From: Capsicum annuum
Lineage: Eukaryota; Streptophyta; Magnoliopsida; Solanales; Solanaceae
Direction: 5' to 3'
NCBI RefSeq assembly: GCF_002878395.1
Contig: NC_061121.1
Location: forward strand, 18,409,993-18,473,992
Length of the DNA stretch: 64,000 nt
Below the pieces are notes generated by a model. It worked only from the letters and a program-made list of their open reading frames with translations, made no database searches and had not been told where the DNA came from. Below are positions 45,641-57,445 of this stretch, one piece after another (the first letter of the stretch is position 1; the number at the start of each line of letters is the position of its first letter). The position numbers were made by a program, and so were the translations under genes.

Positions 45641-46655
45641 GGTGTAGATGACTTGAGGAATAAAACTCTTGCAGAAGCACAAGGTGCATGATACTCTATT
45701 CATCTAGGGGACACTAAGATGTACTGCGATCTGTGGGAGATCTATTGGTGGAGTAGGATGAAGTGAGATGTTACGGAGTTTGTGGCTAGGTTCTCTATAT
45801 GTCAATAGGTTATGATAGAGAATAAGAAACCTAGTGGTTCCATACAGGAGTTCACCATTCCTACTTAGAAGTGGGAAGAAGTGAACGTGGACTTTGTGAT
45901 GTGTTTGCCTAGAAATCTTCATTAGCATGATTCATTTTGGGTCATTATAGACATAATGACCAAATCAGCTTATTTCCTTCTAGTTCATACTTCTTATTCT
46001 ACCGAGGATTACGCCAAACTCTACATCAGGGAGTCGGTAAGATTACACAGTGTTCCATTATCTATCATCTTAGATAGAGGTACCCAGTTCACCTCTCACT
46101 TCTAGAAAGCATTTCAAAAGGGTCTTGGTACCCAAGTTTATCTCAGTACAGTGTTTCATCCTCAGAAAGATGGTCAAGTAGAGAGGACCATTCAGTCTCT
46201 TAAAGATATGCTAAGGGCATGTGCAATTGATTTCTAGGGAAGTTAGGATGACCACTTGCTTTCGATTGAATTTACATACAACAATAGCTATCATTCCAGT
46301 ATTCAGATGGCTCCATTCGAAGCTCTCTATGGTATTATGTGTAGCTCTCCAATCGGTTGGTTCGAAGTTAGTGAGGCCTCAGTCCTAGGTCCTTACTTGG
46401 TATTCGAGACCTTAGAGAAAGTTCGGTTGATCAGAGAGAGACTCCAGGCTTCTCAGAGCCGACAGAAGTCTTATGTAGATGTTGGTAGAAAGGTTCTCAA
46501 GTTCGAGGTCAATGATTATGTCTATCTCAAGATCTCTCCTATGAACGAAGTAAAAAGGTTTGGCAAGAAAGGGAAACTCAGTTCCCAATAGGTCGGTCAC
46601 TTCAAGATTGTCAGTCTCTTCGGCAAGGTAGCTTATGAGCTTGAATTGCCTTTAG
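45641..46655 (+). pseudogene. pol: Element D integrase
   Basis: Zinc-binding remnants near 45690-45810 (WEIYWWSRMK, then FSICQ). The core follows: NVDFVMCLPRNLH, IDIMTKSAYFLLVH, LSIILDRGTQFTSHF near 46060-46103, GQVERTIQSLKDMLRACAIDF near 46170, and the open stretch 46256-46591 with YNNSYHSSIQMAPFEALYG. Stops near 45807, 45923, 46105 and 46235 disable it. Confidence 0.82.
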
Positions 46656-46965
46656 ATCTAGCCTCAGTTCATCCAGTCTTCCATACCTCTATGCTCAAAA
46701 AGTATATAGGTGACCCAGCAATTGTTGTCTCTATTCAGAGCATCAACATTCAGAACAACCTCTCTTACAAAGAGATTTGAGTCGAAATCTTAGACTACCA
46801 AACTCGTAGATTGAGGAACAAAGAAGTCCCTCTAGTTAAAGATTTTTGGCGAAATCAGTCTCATAAGGGAGCTACTTGGGAAGCAAAAGAAGATATGCGT
46901 ACCAAGTATCCTCACCTCTTCTTCGCCAATTTAGATCAAGCTCAAGGTAATAGTCCTACTTAATC
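46656..46965 (+). pseudogene. pol: Element D chromodomain
   Basis: The frame reads ASVHPVFHTSMLKKYIGDP, then VEILDYQTRRLRNKEVPLV, VKDFWRNQSHKGATWEA and MRTKYPHLF, the C-terminal chromodomain of Tekay integrase, with one in-frame TGA at about 46778. Its aromatic residues (Y, W, W) are visible. Confidence 0.78.
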
Positions 46966-47274
46966 TTATCAAGTTCATGTTTATTATTCAATTTCATGTT
47001 CACGTTCCCAGTGTAAGCTTTGTATCTATTACCACTGCATACTCTATCATGCATTCATGTATCAGTTCAGCATTTAATCATGCATCATCAGATTGCACAG
47101 TTATGCATTCATGTATCAGTTATCCGTGCATCAAATATGCATGAGCTCCGTATTTTAGCATATTACTCATGAGAACAGATTTTAGTCATTTATGTTCGAT
47201 TCATGTTCAGCTTGTCTTTTATCCCCACTCAATTACTTCTCATTCGAAGATGAATGTTCTCAAGGGGGAGATAT
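46966..47274 (+). other. Element D 3' untranslated region and purine tract
   Basis: CATGCATTCATGTATCAG-like motifs recur between 47040 and 47170; then ATTCGAAGATGAATGTTCTC and the tract CAAGGGGGAGATAT (47261-47274) directly before the LTR. Confidence 0.7.
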
Positions 47275-49835
47275 TGTAAGACCCCATAAAATTCTAAGTC
47301 TAGAATTCAGCTCATTAGGCTTTACAGGCATCAAGACTAAACTTTGACAAGTGTTCAACACTTAGTCAGACTAAACTTTGACAAGTGTTCAACACTTAGT
47401 CTCAGTTTAGACCCCCAAACTTCGATAATTTATTTAACGACCTCCCCGACCTCTATTTTTGGATTTTCAAGTTTTGTTGCAATGGGACAAGGTCATAGTA
47501 CACTCTCGGAGAGTCTCAGAATTTTTAGAACTCATTTAGGGAATGTTTGCATTTTCAAAATAGTAGGCTGTCGCGATTGCCTTGCATCGCGAGGCCCAGC
47601 CAAGTTGCATAGAGGTCGCAATGCGATACCTATAGCGAGGGCACCCGGTTTTCAGCATTTTATTCGGAGCCTTGAGGGATATTTTTGTCAACTCTCCACC
47701 CTTATATAAGACAAAAACACGGGATTAAGGACATTCTTCACAAAAATATACTCCCTTTGCTGAAACTCTCTCAAGAACAGTAAAGAATAAATCTAGGAGT
47801 TCAATTGGGGATTCAAGTTCCAAGCAAATTCAACTATAGATTCCATGAATTATTAATCTAAGGTATGTGTAGTGTTCATCTATGGATTCAATTCGTTCAT
47901 AGAGCTCAAGAATCATGTTTTTAAATGTTATTTTGTAAACCTTTTGCGTTGATATGAGCATGTACTTGTTGATGATTTTTGTTTAAGTTTTCTAGATTAT
48001 ATCTAAAGGTGTCATGGAATATATATGGGTGTTAGTTGAAAAACATAAACTCTAGGTGGGTTGATATGATGCAAGTATGAAATCCATCTATACCTTAAAT
48101 AATGCATGCAAGGTGTTTGATAAAATGCCTAGAACATTAGAAATTTATATTTACATGATTCCATGATGTCTAAATGACAAGTCTATGTTCGCTACACACT
48201 TTAACAGGAATTTCCATACCATTTATGTGTTGTTATTCTTGTGGTATGAAGCATCCATGATAATGGAGAAATAAACTATGCACACGAGGTTTATTCCATA
48301 CTTTCCCTACCATGTTTGAGACGTTGAATAAATACATGAAGTATAGTATCCCCTAATTATGATATTTGAATTGTGGACTCAAATCCTGTGATCAAGTCAT
48401 GTCATGTGTGAGTCAGTTTGCTTCTATCGAGTCCTGGGGGTATTCATACCCGAAAACTATAGTTGTATGCCTAGATCTATGTCATATTTCATGATATCCA
48501 AAATCAAGCCATGATTCAGTAGAACTTAGTGAATCATGTGACTTAAGAAAATCACATGATCTCGATCAGTTATCAGATATCAGTAGTATTCCATCAATCA
48601 ACAGAATTCAGTAATTTTAGTTTACGTACATTCAGTTAAATCATGTTCAGTTAGTTAGTCATGTTCAGTCTCTTCAGAAGGTAGTAAGAGTAAGCACCGA
48701 TTGAACCCAAGGATGGGAACTTACCAGTTATATGAAGGTGTAATTCTTTGCAGTCATCCTTATGTTCCAGAACTATGTAGCCAGCATAGTTTAAGACATC
48801 GCAGCCTGTTACATAAGGGTAGATGAGGTGGCTTAACCTGTTATATGAGGGTTTCTACCATTCTCAGTAGAGTTACCTATTATACGAGGGTTGCTCACAT
48901 GTTGTTCTTACTAGTGGCGCGGTATTGACACCCTTCCAGTCAGGGCAGAGATTGGACCCTAGCTTAGCCATAATGGCATATTTGGGGCATGTCGGTTAAA
49001 ACACTACCTCCTATAGTCCCAGTATTAGTCTCAGTAAAAGAACTCAACTATTTATTCAGATTTCAGTGTATCAGGACTGTCAGGTATAGTCAAACTTAGT
49101 AACAGATCAGAACTTAGATCATTCTAACAGATTTAGGACTATTAGCTATAGTCACCCATGTTATCAGAAATACAGTATCAGTCATGTTAGTTATCAGTAA
49201 CCATGTAATAGCTTACAGATCTAGTTATCACACACTCACGATTTCAATTTCTAGGTAGGCATGTTTGCACTCTCACGCTTATATCATTCAGTTAGTTAGC
49301 ATTGTTCATGCATGTAACCCTTTTGCATTAGCCTACGTCACTTGTGTACTCAGTACTCCAGTTATACTGACGCATTTGCGCTATGGTGCTTTTTTTCATA
49401 TTACACCATTGGTTCAGAGACACAAGCTCTAGATCAGCAGTAGCAGTAGCACTAATAGTCATAGGGATTCAGTGAGTCTTCTTTATTCGAGGACAATATG
49501 ATTCGACTTATTTATTTATTTCTTCAGTTCAGTTTCACAGAGTTAGTTGGATACATGTTCCTTCAACTCCTTTTCCAGACAGTATTTAGAGGCTTTTAGA
49601 TTTAGCTTTCAAATTTAGTATTAAGGTTTACATTCAGTTGTTTTGGGTATTTATTACCGCATGGATGTTATGATATCTCTTCAGTTGAACTGATGGCCTA
49701 CATATTTATGTTTTTCGCATATTATATGTATATTATGCAGTATACAGGTACAGATATCAGTCATGGGTTACCTTGTGGTCCGTCAGGGTCATAAGCATTG
49801 TGTAGTGTTCCAGTTCAGAAAATTGGGGCGTTACA
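47275..49835 (+). repeat. Element D 3' LTR
   Basis: TGTAAGACCCCA to GGGGCGTTACA. TATA box at 47703-47710, donor-like site with GT at 47863-47864, hairpin modules at 48719-48895. A 40-base stretch near the start (ACTAAACTTTGACAAGTGTTCAACACTTAGTC region, 47336-47400) is duplicated in tandem. Confidence 0.85.
48719..48895 (+). other. Hairpin modules, element D 3' LTR
   Basis: Modules at 48719-48743, 48796-48824, 48827-48859 and 48870-48895 keep the family loop core TTATATG (one variant TTACATA). In the third, arms GGTGGC.TAACCT and AGGGTTTCTACC still pair although both arms differ from the 5' LTR copy. Confidence 0.5.
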
Positions 49836-49850
49836 AACTTGGTATCAGAG
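49836..49850 (+). other. Primer-site remnant after element D 3' LTR
   Basis: AACTTGGTATCAGAG follows the 3' LTR exactly as it would follow a 5' LTR, then element B RT resumes at once. It is not a target duplication. It may be a primer-site copy carried at the DNA end or a scar of recombination. Confidence 0.75.
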
Positions 49851-50403
49851 TGAATAACAAGTATCCACTTCCCAGAGTCAATGACTTATTTGACTAACTT
49901 TAGGATACCACCTATTTCTCTAAGATAGACCTCAGATCAGGCTATTATCAGCTTAGAGTCAGAGAATATGACATCTTAAAGACAGCTTTCAGGACTCAAT
50001 ATGGTCATTTTTAATTCTTAGTCATGTCCTTTGGTCTTACCAATGCTCCAGCGTCTTTCATGGACTTGATGAACTATGTGTTCAAGCAGTACTTTAACAT
50101 GTTCATCAAGTCTTCATAAATGATATTCTTGTCTATTCTCACAGTTAACATTATCATGCAGACTATTTCAAAATAGTATTGCAGACTCTTAAAAATCATC
50201 AGTTGTTCTCCAAATTTAGTAAGTGTGAATTTTTTCTAAGGTTAGTACCATTCCTTGGTCATATTATTTCTAGTGATGGCATTAGAGTTGATCTACAAAT
50301 GGCCAAAGCAGTAAAAAATAGGCCCAGACCTATCTCTCAATCAAAAATTAGGAGTTTCCTAGGTTTGGCTGGCTATTATCGACAGTTTGTTGAGGGATTT
50401 TGA
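49851..50403 (+). pseudogene. pol: Element B reverse transcriptase, C-terminal part
   Basis: Resumes as NNKYPLPRVNDLF, then [26 protein letters not shown] and [17 protein letters not shown]. At the catalytic motif there is a frame change and FIDD reads FIND (50113-50124), so the first catalytic Asp is Asn. The open stretch 50179-50403 holds the end of RT and the connection segment (FLGHIISSDGIRVDLQ, FLGLAGYYRQFVEGF). Confidence 0.82.
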
Positions 50404-51180
50404 TCTAAGGAATCCCGTATGTCAAGATTGACATAGAAGAAATTCAAATTCTAGTGGTCAGATTCATGCCAGAAGAGTTTTTAGGAGTTAAACACTCGGC
50501 TATCCTCAGCTCTAGTTTTGACCCTTCCAGATGGTCTAGATGGATATGTCGTCTACTATGATGCATTTAGGGTAGGTTTGGGTTGTGTCCTCATGCAGCA
50601 TGGTAAGGTCATAGCCTACACCTTCAGACAGCTTAAGCCCCATGAGAAGAATTATACTATTAATTATCTTGAGTTAGCAGCAGTAGTGTTTGCTTTAAAG
50701 ATTTATAGACACTACTTGTATTGGGTTCATTATCATGTGTTCACAAATCACAAGAGCGTCCAGTAAATATTTTATTAGAAAGATCTAAATTTTCATCAGA
50801 TAAGGTAGTTAGAGCTCTTGAAAGATTATGCATGAGTGTCCTTTATAATCCAAGCAAGACCAATATAGTGGCTGAGGCTCTCAGTAGGCTATCTATGAGT
50901 AGTGTTTCTTATGTTGAGGATATTAAGAATAAGTTAGCCCAGTAAGTCCATCAGCTAGCTTGACTTAGTGTCCACTTAATTGGTTTGATAGAAGGTAAAG
51001 TATGGGTTCAGAATAGTTCAGAATCATTTATAGTTTCCAAAGATAAGGAAAAATAAGATAGAGATCCCAGTTTAGTCAAGTTGAAAGAGTTAGTCATAGA
51101 TAAGAAAATAGAGGTTTTCTCCCAAAGGGGAGATGGTGTGTTTAATTACTAGGGTATTCTGTGTGTACGAGATATAGAAG
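50404..51180 (+). pseudogene. pol: Element B RNase H and linker
   Basis: The open stretch 50518-50766 reads [21 protein letters not shown] (first catalytic Asp kept), [41 protein letters not shown] and VFTNHKS, where the usual TDHKS Asp is Asn. NIVAEALSRLSM follows near 50860-50900 in another frame. Confidence 0.8.
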
Positions 51181-52140
51181 ACTTGAGGCAACGAATTTTT
51201 TTAGAATAGTATAGTGCATGTTACTTTATTCATCCAGGGGCTACTAAGATGTACTGGAATTTACAGAAGATCTATTTGTGGAGTGGGATTAAAAGAGATA
51301 TTGCAGAGTTTATAGCTAAGTGCTCTATATATCAATAGGTTAACATAGAGCATCAGAAGCCTAGTGGGTCCATGCAGCAATTCACTATTCCAACTTAAAA
51401 GTGGGAAGAAGTAAGCATGGACTTCTTGATGGGTTTGCCTAGTACTCGTCATCAGAATGAAACAGTTTGGGTCATTGTAGACAGGATGACAAAATCATAT
51501 TATTTCCTTCTAGTTCATACCTATAACTCAACTGAGGATTACGCCAAACTCTATATTAGGGAGTTGGGCAAATTACTCGGTGTGCCACTATCTATTATTT
51601 CAGACAGAGGTACCTGTTTTACCTCTTATTTATAGAAAACATTCAAAAAAGGTCTTGGTACCCAAGTCTACCTCAGTATAGCCTTTCATCGTCATATAGA
51701 TGGTCAAGCCAAAAGGACCATTCAGACATTGGAAGATATGCTAAGGGCTTGTGTAATTGATTTCAATGGTAGCTGGGATGACCACTTGCCTTTGATTGAG
51801 TTTGCATACAATAATAGCTATCATTCAACTATTCAGATGGCTCCATTTAAAGCACTCTATGGTAGGAGATGTAGATCTCTAGTTGATTGGTTTGAAGTCG
51901 CTGAGGCCGAAATTGTAGGGTCTGACTTGGTATTTGATATCTTAGAGAAAGTTCAGTTGATCAGAGAATTGCTTAAGACAGCTCAGAGCCGAACAAAATC
52001 ATATGCAAATGTGTGCAGAAAGGATCTTGAGTTAGAAATTGGAGATTATGTGTACTTGAACATCACTCCCATGAAAGGAGTGAAGAGGTTCTACAAAAAA
52101 GGGAAGCTCAGCCCCTAATATGTCGGTCCCTTTAAAATTC
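51181..52140 (+). pseudogene. pol: Element B integrase
   Basis: Zinc-binding zone near 51215-51340, then the core in the open stretches 51417-51635 (DFLMGLPSTRHQNETVWVIV, DRMTKSYYF, SIISDRGTCFTS) and 51729-52118 (MEDMLRACVIDFNGSWDDHL, EFAYNNSYHSTIQMAPFKALYG, VCRKDLELEIGDYVYL). Stops near 51340 and 51634 break it. Of the three integrases here, this one has the longest intact C-terminal core. Confidence 0.82.
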
Positions 52141-52475
52141 TCAGTCACTTCAGCAAAGTAGCTTATATGCTCAAGTTGCATTCAGATCTAGCTTTATTTC
52201 AGCCAATCTTTCATGTATCCTTTCTTAAGAAGTGCATAGGTGATCCAGCATTTGTAATCCCTGTTGATGGCATAGATATTTAGAACAGTCTCTCTTGCAC
52301 GGATATTCAAGTCAAAATTCTTGAATATCAAATTCATAGACTAAGGAATAAAGAAGTACCTCTAGTCAAAGCTCTTTGGAAGAATCAGTTTGTTGAGGGA
52401 GCTACTAGGGAAGCAGAAGCAGACATGCGAACCATGCATCCTTACATATTCTTGGAAAACTGAGACTTAGCGCAA
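52141..52475 (+). pseudogene. pol: Element B chromodomain
   Basis: Readable as FQPIFHVSFLKKCIGDPAF, VKILEYQIHRLRNKEVPLV, VKALWKNQFVEGAT and ADMRTMHPYIFLEN, then TGA at 52461-52463. An earlier TAG lies near 52280. Placement at the integrase C-terminus marks the element as a chromovirus. Confidence 0.78.
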
Positions 52476-52903
52476 GGTAATAGTTTTTCTTAAATCTTAT
52501 TTAGTTTTATGTTCAGATTTTTAGTTATAAACTTTGTATCAAATTCCATTGCATTTTCAGTCATGCATTCATTTGTCAGTTGAGTTATGTATTCATGCAT
52601 CAGATATGCATGTTCAGTATACTTAGCGTATCAGTAGTTCAAGTCATGCATTCATAAATCAGTGACTTAGGCATTAGATATGCATGTTCAGTATGCTCAG
52701 CTTATCAGTAGTCCCAGTCATGTATTCATATATCAGCTACTCATGCATAAGATATGCATGTTCAAAATGATACATCCAACTTATCAATCATATGAGTCAT
52801 GAAGTCATGTTTCAATTATGCATGGCATATGTGTACTTCAGCTTATTATTTCTCCCATCTTAGTCAATATCATTTGAAGATTAATATTCTTAAGGGGAGA
52901 TAT
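52476..52903 (+). other. Element B 3' untranslated region and purine tract
   Basis: Contains a 74-bp class tandem array (units from 52561, 52644 and 52718) built around TCATGCATTCAT...AGATATGCATGTTCAGTATG. It ends with the tract TAAGGGGAGATAT (52891-52903). Confidence 0.7.
52561..52775 (+). repeat. CATGCA-rich tandem array (about 74-bp units)
   Basis: Three units; the second and third start exactly 74 bases apart, and the first is 83 bases because of a small duplication. Related but less regular motifs lie at the same place in elements A, D and the non-autonomous element. Confidence 0.65.
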
Positions 52904-55545
52904 TTTAAGATCCGGCAAAAATTCCTATCTTAATTCAGTCCTTTAATGCTTGTTAAGGGGTCCCAGGCTTAGAAAAATTCTTCCTAAGTTTCTAGACTTA
53001 GTTTATTTTTAACCTTCGATAGTTGGCAATCCCATTTTGCAACCTTAATGTCCTTTAATGGTCTATATTTTTGTTATTTCATGATTAGGAAGGTCAATAG
53101 GTGTTCCAGGACAAGTTTTGGATTTTTCGGATAGTGTTTAGACCATGTTCGTAATCCCAAAATAGTGGACCAATTTGATCTTGGCTCGTCGCGTCATCTA
53201 TCACATTTTTTGATATTGTTGCAGGTTTCAAGACTCAAAAGTACTGAGGCACGACTTGATCATAGTGTGACATATAGATTTTGTATTGATACCATAGACA
53301 CATCACATCGCCAACCTTGTCGATGCGCTATTTTAGTCATTAAATAACGACATCCTTAAGGGTAATTAGGTTATTTTCCACCCACCTTCAGCCCTTATAA
53401 CACGAAATTTAGCCCTCTTTTTGTTAAATACATTCATTATTCCTCAATTTCTCAAGAACAAGAAATCCTAGGTGATTAAGTTCAAATCAAGAACTCAATC
53501 CTTCCTCCATTAATCTTTTCATCAACCTAGGTATACAAAGTGTTCATCGAAGGGTCCCTTCTACCCTTGGAGTCCAAGAAACCATTTTTAAAGCTTAAGT
53601 ATATGGATTTTTCATGTATTCCATGTTGGGTTTGATTTTGTTCATGTTGATAATGATTGATTAAATTCTAATCCATGTCTCGTGATCAATTTAATGTGGA
53701 TTTTATTATCATATCTGTAGATTTGTGTGAACGCATGAATAAACCCTTGAATTGTGAATTTTGAATTAACGCATGATGCTTAGTTGTTGTGTAATATTTC
53801 CTACCTAAACCATGCTCCCTAAGTGCTTGATGAATTGCCTATGTGAACTAATAGGAGAAAGAAACCATGTCATGTTAGCTTATGTGAAAGATATATCATG
53901 CAAGTGTTTGAAAAATAGTCTATGAGAATGGAAGAATGCCATGCTATAGTATGTTAAGATGTAGTCCCCCCCTTTTTTATGTACAAGTAAGGTATCACAA
54001 GTGTTTGTTGAAAACTCATAACAAATGAATGTTGAGCACGTAGCCATTGTTGAGATTTTAAGCTTGTACCATGGTTTACTTATTATGCTATCGAGTTCTG
54101 GGGGTAATTGTACCCGACAATTTAGCTGCGTGCATAGAGCCAGTGTTAGTTTTCAGGATACTCTCTCAGTCAAGACATGATCAGTAAAATTTAGTTAGTC
54201 ATATGACTAAGAAAAGTTTTGTAAATTCAGTATTAGTCCAGTCCTATTCAGTAATCTCAGTAATTTCAGTACTCTTAGTCAGTTATCAGATCTCATTAGT
54301 ATTCTGTTAGTCAACGAAACCCAGTGAACTCAGTCAAGTTCAATTCAGTATAATCCATTCAGTGTTTATTCATATGGGAGTAGGATTCAGCACCGAGTGA
54401 ACCCAGGGATAAGGGCATACACTGACAGCAGAGGGTGTGACCCTTAGAAGCAATCCTTGTATTCAAAAACTATGTATCCAACATAGGTGGAGACAGCAAC
54501 ACTTTCAGTTGAGGGTTGATGATATGCAGTAACACTATCAGATGAGGGTCCCACCATTCTGTTTTGGGGACACTTCCAGATGAGTGTCCCTCATAGCTTG
54601 TCTTTACCAGTGGTGCAGTATTGACGTCCTTCCAACTGGGGTTGCAGGTTGGACCCCAAATCTATTCAAAAAAATAGGCATGGCAGTTAGATGAATTCTT
54701 CCATAGTTTCAGTTACAGATTAAGGACTGTTAGATACAATCACTCAATCTCAGTAATAGAACTTAGATAGTTCTTTAGATTTTAGGACTGTCAGATACAG
54801 TCACTTAGATTAGTACGAAACTCAGCTAGTTTTATTAACACTAAGACTGTCAGACATACTCATTCAGTTAACACTATATCAGTTATTAGTAATCTCAGTT
54901 ATCAGTAATCTAAGTTATCAGTATTCAGTTACAGTATTCAATACTGCCATGATCCCAGTTATAGTTATGGATTCATGCTTCTATTCTCACGTAGTCATAT
55001 TCATGTTATTCAGTCAGTTATAGTTCATGTATATGAACCCTTCCATTCAGCCTACCTCACTTTTGGTACCAGTACATTCAGACATACTGATGCATACTTT
55101 TCTTTTATGCTATGATGTTTAATACCATAGGTTCAAACGTACAAGCTCTAGAGTATCCTTAGCAGATCAGACGTTCAACAGACAGGCTAGCAGTGAGTCC
55201 TCATCGTCTAAGGATGTTATCTTATTTTTTTATTCCTAACATTTAGTATTTAGTAGATGGAGTTAGTTTGGTTATTGTCCCATCAACTTCTTATTTAGAC
55301 AGTTTAGAGGCTTATTCAGACTATAGCATGGTTAAACAATTTATTTTAGTTTTGGAATTATTATACCATATTATTAAGATGTTTATTCATTATAAAAACC
55401 TTATGGAAGTTTCCAGCACATTATTTAGCATTATACAATATTATATTACATTTTTTGCAGTAGGTACCAGTCATGGGTTTGTTAGTGGTCCTTCGAGATT
55501 GTTAGCACCGTGTAGTATCCAGGGCACCAGGCTTGGGGTGTTACA
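52904..55545 (+). repeat. Element B 3' LTR
   Basis: Starts TTTAAGATCCGG (TG to TT) and ends GGGTGTTACA. It retains the block missing from the 5' LTR, including the donor-like CCTAG|GTATAC (GT 53531-53532). Its hairpin modules include the best stem in the window at 54567-54590. Confidence 0.85.
54408..54592 (+). other. Hairpin modules, element B 3' LTR
   Basis: Four modules with loops GACAGCAG, TTCAGTTG, ATCAGATG and TCCAGATG. The last pairs perfectly: GGGACACT (54567-54574) with AGTGTCCC (54583-54590) around an eight-base loop. Confidence 0.55.
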
Positions 55546-55916
55546 AACTGCCACTCTATAGAATTTTCCTTAAGCTTTAGGGGAACCTTCTTATCTCACA
55601 ATACTCTTGAGGCGAGCCTCCACTTCATCCAACCTGCTCTAATACAATTAGAGACATCCTCATCATTCTCCCTATTCCCTAAATCATAGACCCTAGATAC
55701 TTAAAACTATCCCTCTTACAAGCCTCCTGGGAGTCCAACCTCACCACCACATCATCCTCTTGCCTCAAGTTACTAAACATTAATTTTATATACTCCGTCT
55801 TCGATCTACTTAACCCACATCCCTTAGATTCAAGGGTTTTCCTCCAAACATCCAATTTTTCATTCCCACCCCACCATGTCTCATCAACCAGTACTACATC
55901 ATTCGTAAATAAATGT
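55546..55916 (-). mobile_element. RTE-type LINE, 5' part of the surviving copy
   Basis: On the minus strand: [53 protein letters not shown], then RAGWMKWRLASRVL and GKFYRVAV at the break. This is the RTE reverse transcriptase just before the segment at 28542-28943, so the LINE was one copy before element B entered. The copy is 5'-truncated at about 55916, as is usual for LINEs, and has stops and frame changes. Confidence 0.83.
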
Positions 55917-56699
55917 ATAATAGTTATATAAGAATTTCATAAGATTATCTAATAGTTTGAATCAGATAAAAGTAATACATAATTTTTCATATACATAAGT
56001 ATAGGACTTCATATTCATTGAACTCATATAAAATACTAAATATCCAAACTATTTGGTAACATATACCTTGAAGTAATGCATAGAAATTGTATATTGTTAC
56101 ATGTATGAGTAACAAATGAACATACATACTGACTTGGAAAAGAAACTGGAAAGCAAAACACTTTAATTTACATAGATTTGCAATTAAAGACACCAGTTAA
56201 TTAAAGAATAATGTAATAGAACATTAGCAATTTACACTTTAAAAAAAACTAAAATACCATAAATAATGAAACGATAAACTGAATAAAATGATATTCAATT
56301 GTTTGCAGAGAAAAACAACTAAAATGGTTTAAAAAAATCCAAATAATTACTAAATGAAAAACGAGTGAATAAAAATTGTATGTAGAGTCATTACTAGCTC
56401 ATTTCTCCTTCAAAAAAAAGTCACAAGAATGCCTATTATGAACGGCATGTTCATATTGTCCGCATCAACTTATGGTTGATGACAGTGTTTCGCTTGATTG
56501 TAACAATAATTTTGTTGATAACTATTTTTTGCCCCCGAATGATAAAAATATCAGTTTTTTTGTAAGTAGATGATTTCTAGTCTATTTAAAATACTCATAA
56601 TAACATCGGAGTACATAACTGAATGGAAAAACGTTATCTAATTAATATATTCAAAAAAATTTAGTATGTCATAAAGTCAATAAGCAGATTAATACGTAT
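55917..56699. other. AT-rich spacer, no gene recognised
   Basis: No open frame of note and no transposon motif I can name. Confidence 0.5.
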
Positions 56700-56759
56700 G
56701 AATATTTCAGGTACAACTTTTTAAAAAATTTATAATATATAAATATCAATTATCATTCC

Positions 56760-56935
56760 AAATACGACAAGATGATTCATTATCGTCGACACCATAGCGT
56801 ACATCAATTGATTTTTGAGCTATGTCAATGTCTAATTCAGCAGCAACTATCAAAATCAACCTCAAATACATTACTAACTCTGCAACAGTAATCCCTTCAC
56901 TTTTGTTCTAAACATATTTTCTTTTGAATTTTCAT
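56760..56935 (-). pseudogene. Possible Mutator-like protein fragment
   Basis: The minus strand reads GITVAELVMYLRLILIVAAE and then LDIDIAQKSIDVRYGVDDNE, SSCRIWNDN, stop. It recalls the N-terminal domain of plant Mutator-like (Kaonashi-type) proteins, where a helical stretch and an 'I.IRY.V' strand precede 'I.ND'. The fragment is short and the resemblance is from memory, so this is tentative. AT-rich sequence surrounds it. Confidence 0.25.
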
Positions 56936-57445
56936 TCAGCAGAGTGCCTAAAAAAATTGCAATATTCATCTTTTTGAATAAAAATAAATTCAATTTTTTT
57001 AAAGAGATAATAAATCAGTGATTACATTTTTTGTGATTTCTATTATTTGATTGATTTTCATTTTAATGTATTATTGTTTTAAAATTTTTGAAATAGTATA
57101 TTTGTTAGACAAACTAAGGAAAATAGTAATTCATCTTTAATGTTGTTTCCATAACTATGTGCTAAATAGAAGGAACATCAGTTAAATTTCTATTAAAACG
57201 TCCTAATTAGATTTTCATATATATAGAGTCTAATGTGTATAATAGTTGAGTTATGTATATTAATCGGGAGAGAGACAAATTAATTAAGAAAATGAGAGAG
57301 AAGATAATTAGGTTTAATAGGGTTGGGATTTATGTCATTTATAATATTAAGTTTATGAGATACTTGACCCACTTGCTCTTTGTTTCTACCGAGGTCGCTT
57401 TTCAACTCTTTTAAGTTCAAGATTTATTTTCCTCACTTTGGGACT
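56936..57445. other. AT-rich spacer
   Basis: No recognisable coding or RNA feature. Confidence 0.4.

Larger units (their letters stand above)
39652..49835 (+). mobile_element. Element D: Tekay/Del element nested in element B RT
   Basis: LTRs 39652-42142 (2,491 bp) and 47275-49835 (2,561 bp), primer site, gag, pol with chromodomain, and purine tract, all in order, so D is structurally complete. No 5-bp duplication is seen: ACTAC lies on the left, while the right LTR is followed by 15 bases of primer-site-like sequence. The coding region has many stops and a dead protease. Confidence 0.85.
28949..55545 (+). mobile_element. Element B: Tekay/Del element with tandem duplication and nested insertions
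   Basis: The 5' LTR (28949-31319) and 3' LTR (52904-55545) belong to one family (TGTAAGAACCCGCAAAAATTCC against TTTAAGATCCGGCAAAAATTCC, then the same 'AAGGGGTCCCAGGCTTAG'). It interrupts an RTE LINE. Inside: a tandemly duplicated segment (29941-33520 and 33521-39297), a reverse solo LTR (36248-38826) with a partial duplicate (31449-33050), and element D in the RT (39652-49850). With those removed, gag, protease, RT, RNase H, integrase and chromodomain are in normal order, all with stops. Confidence 0.85.
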
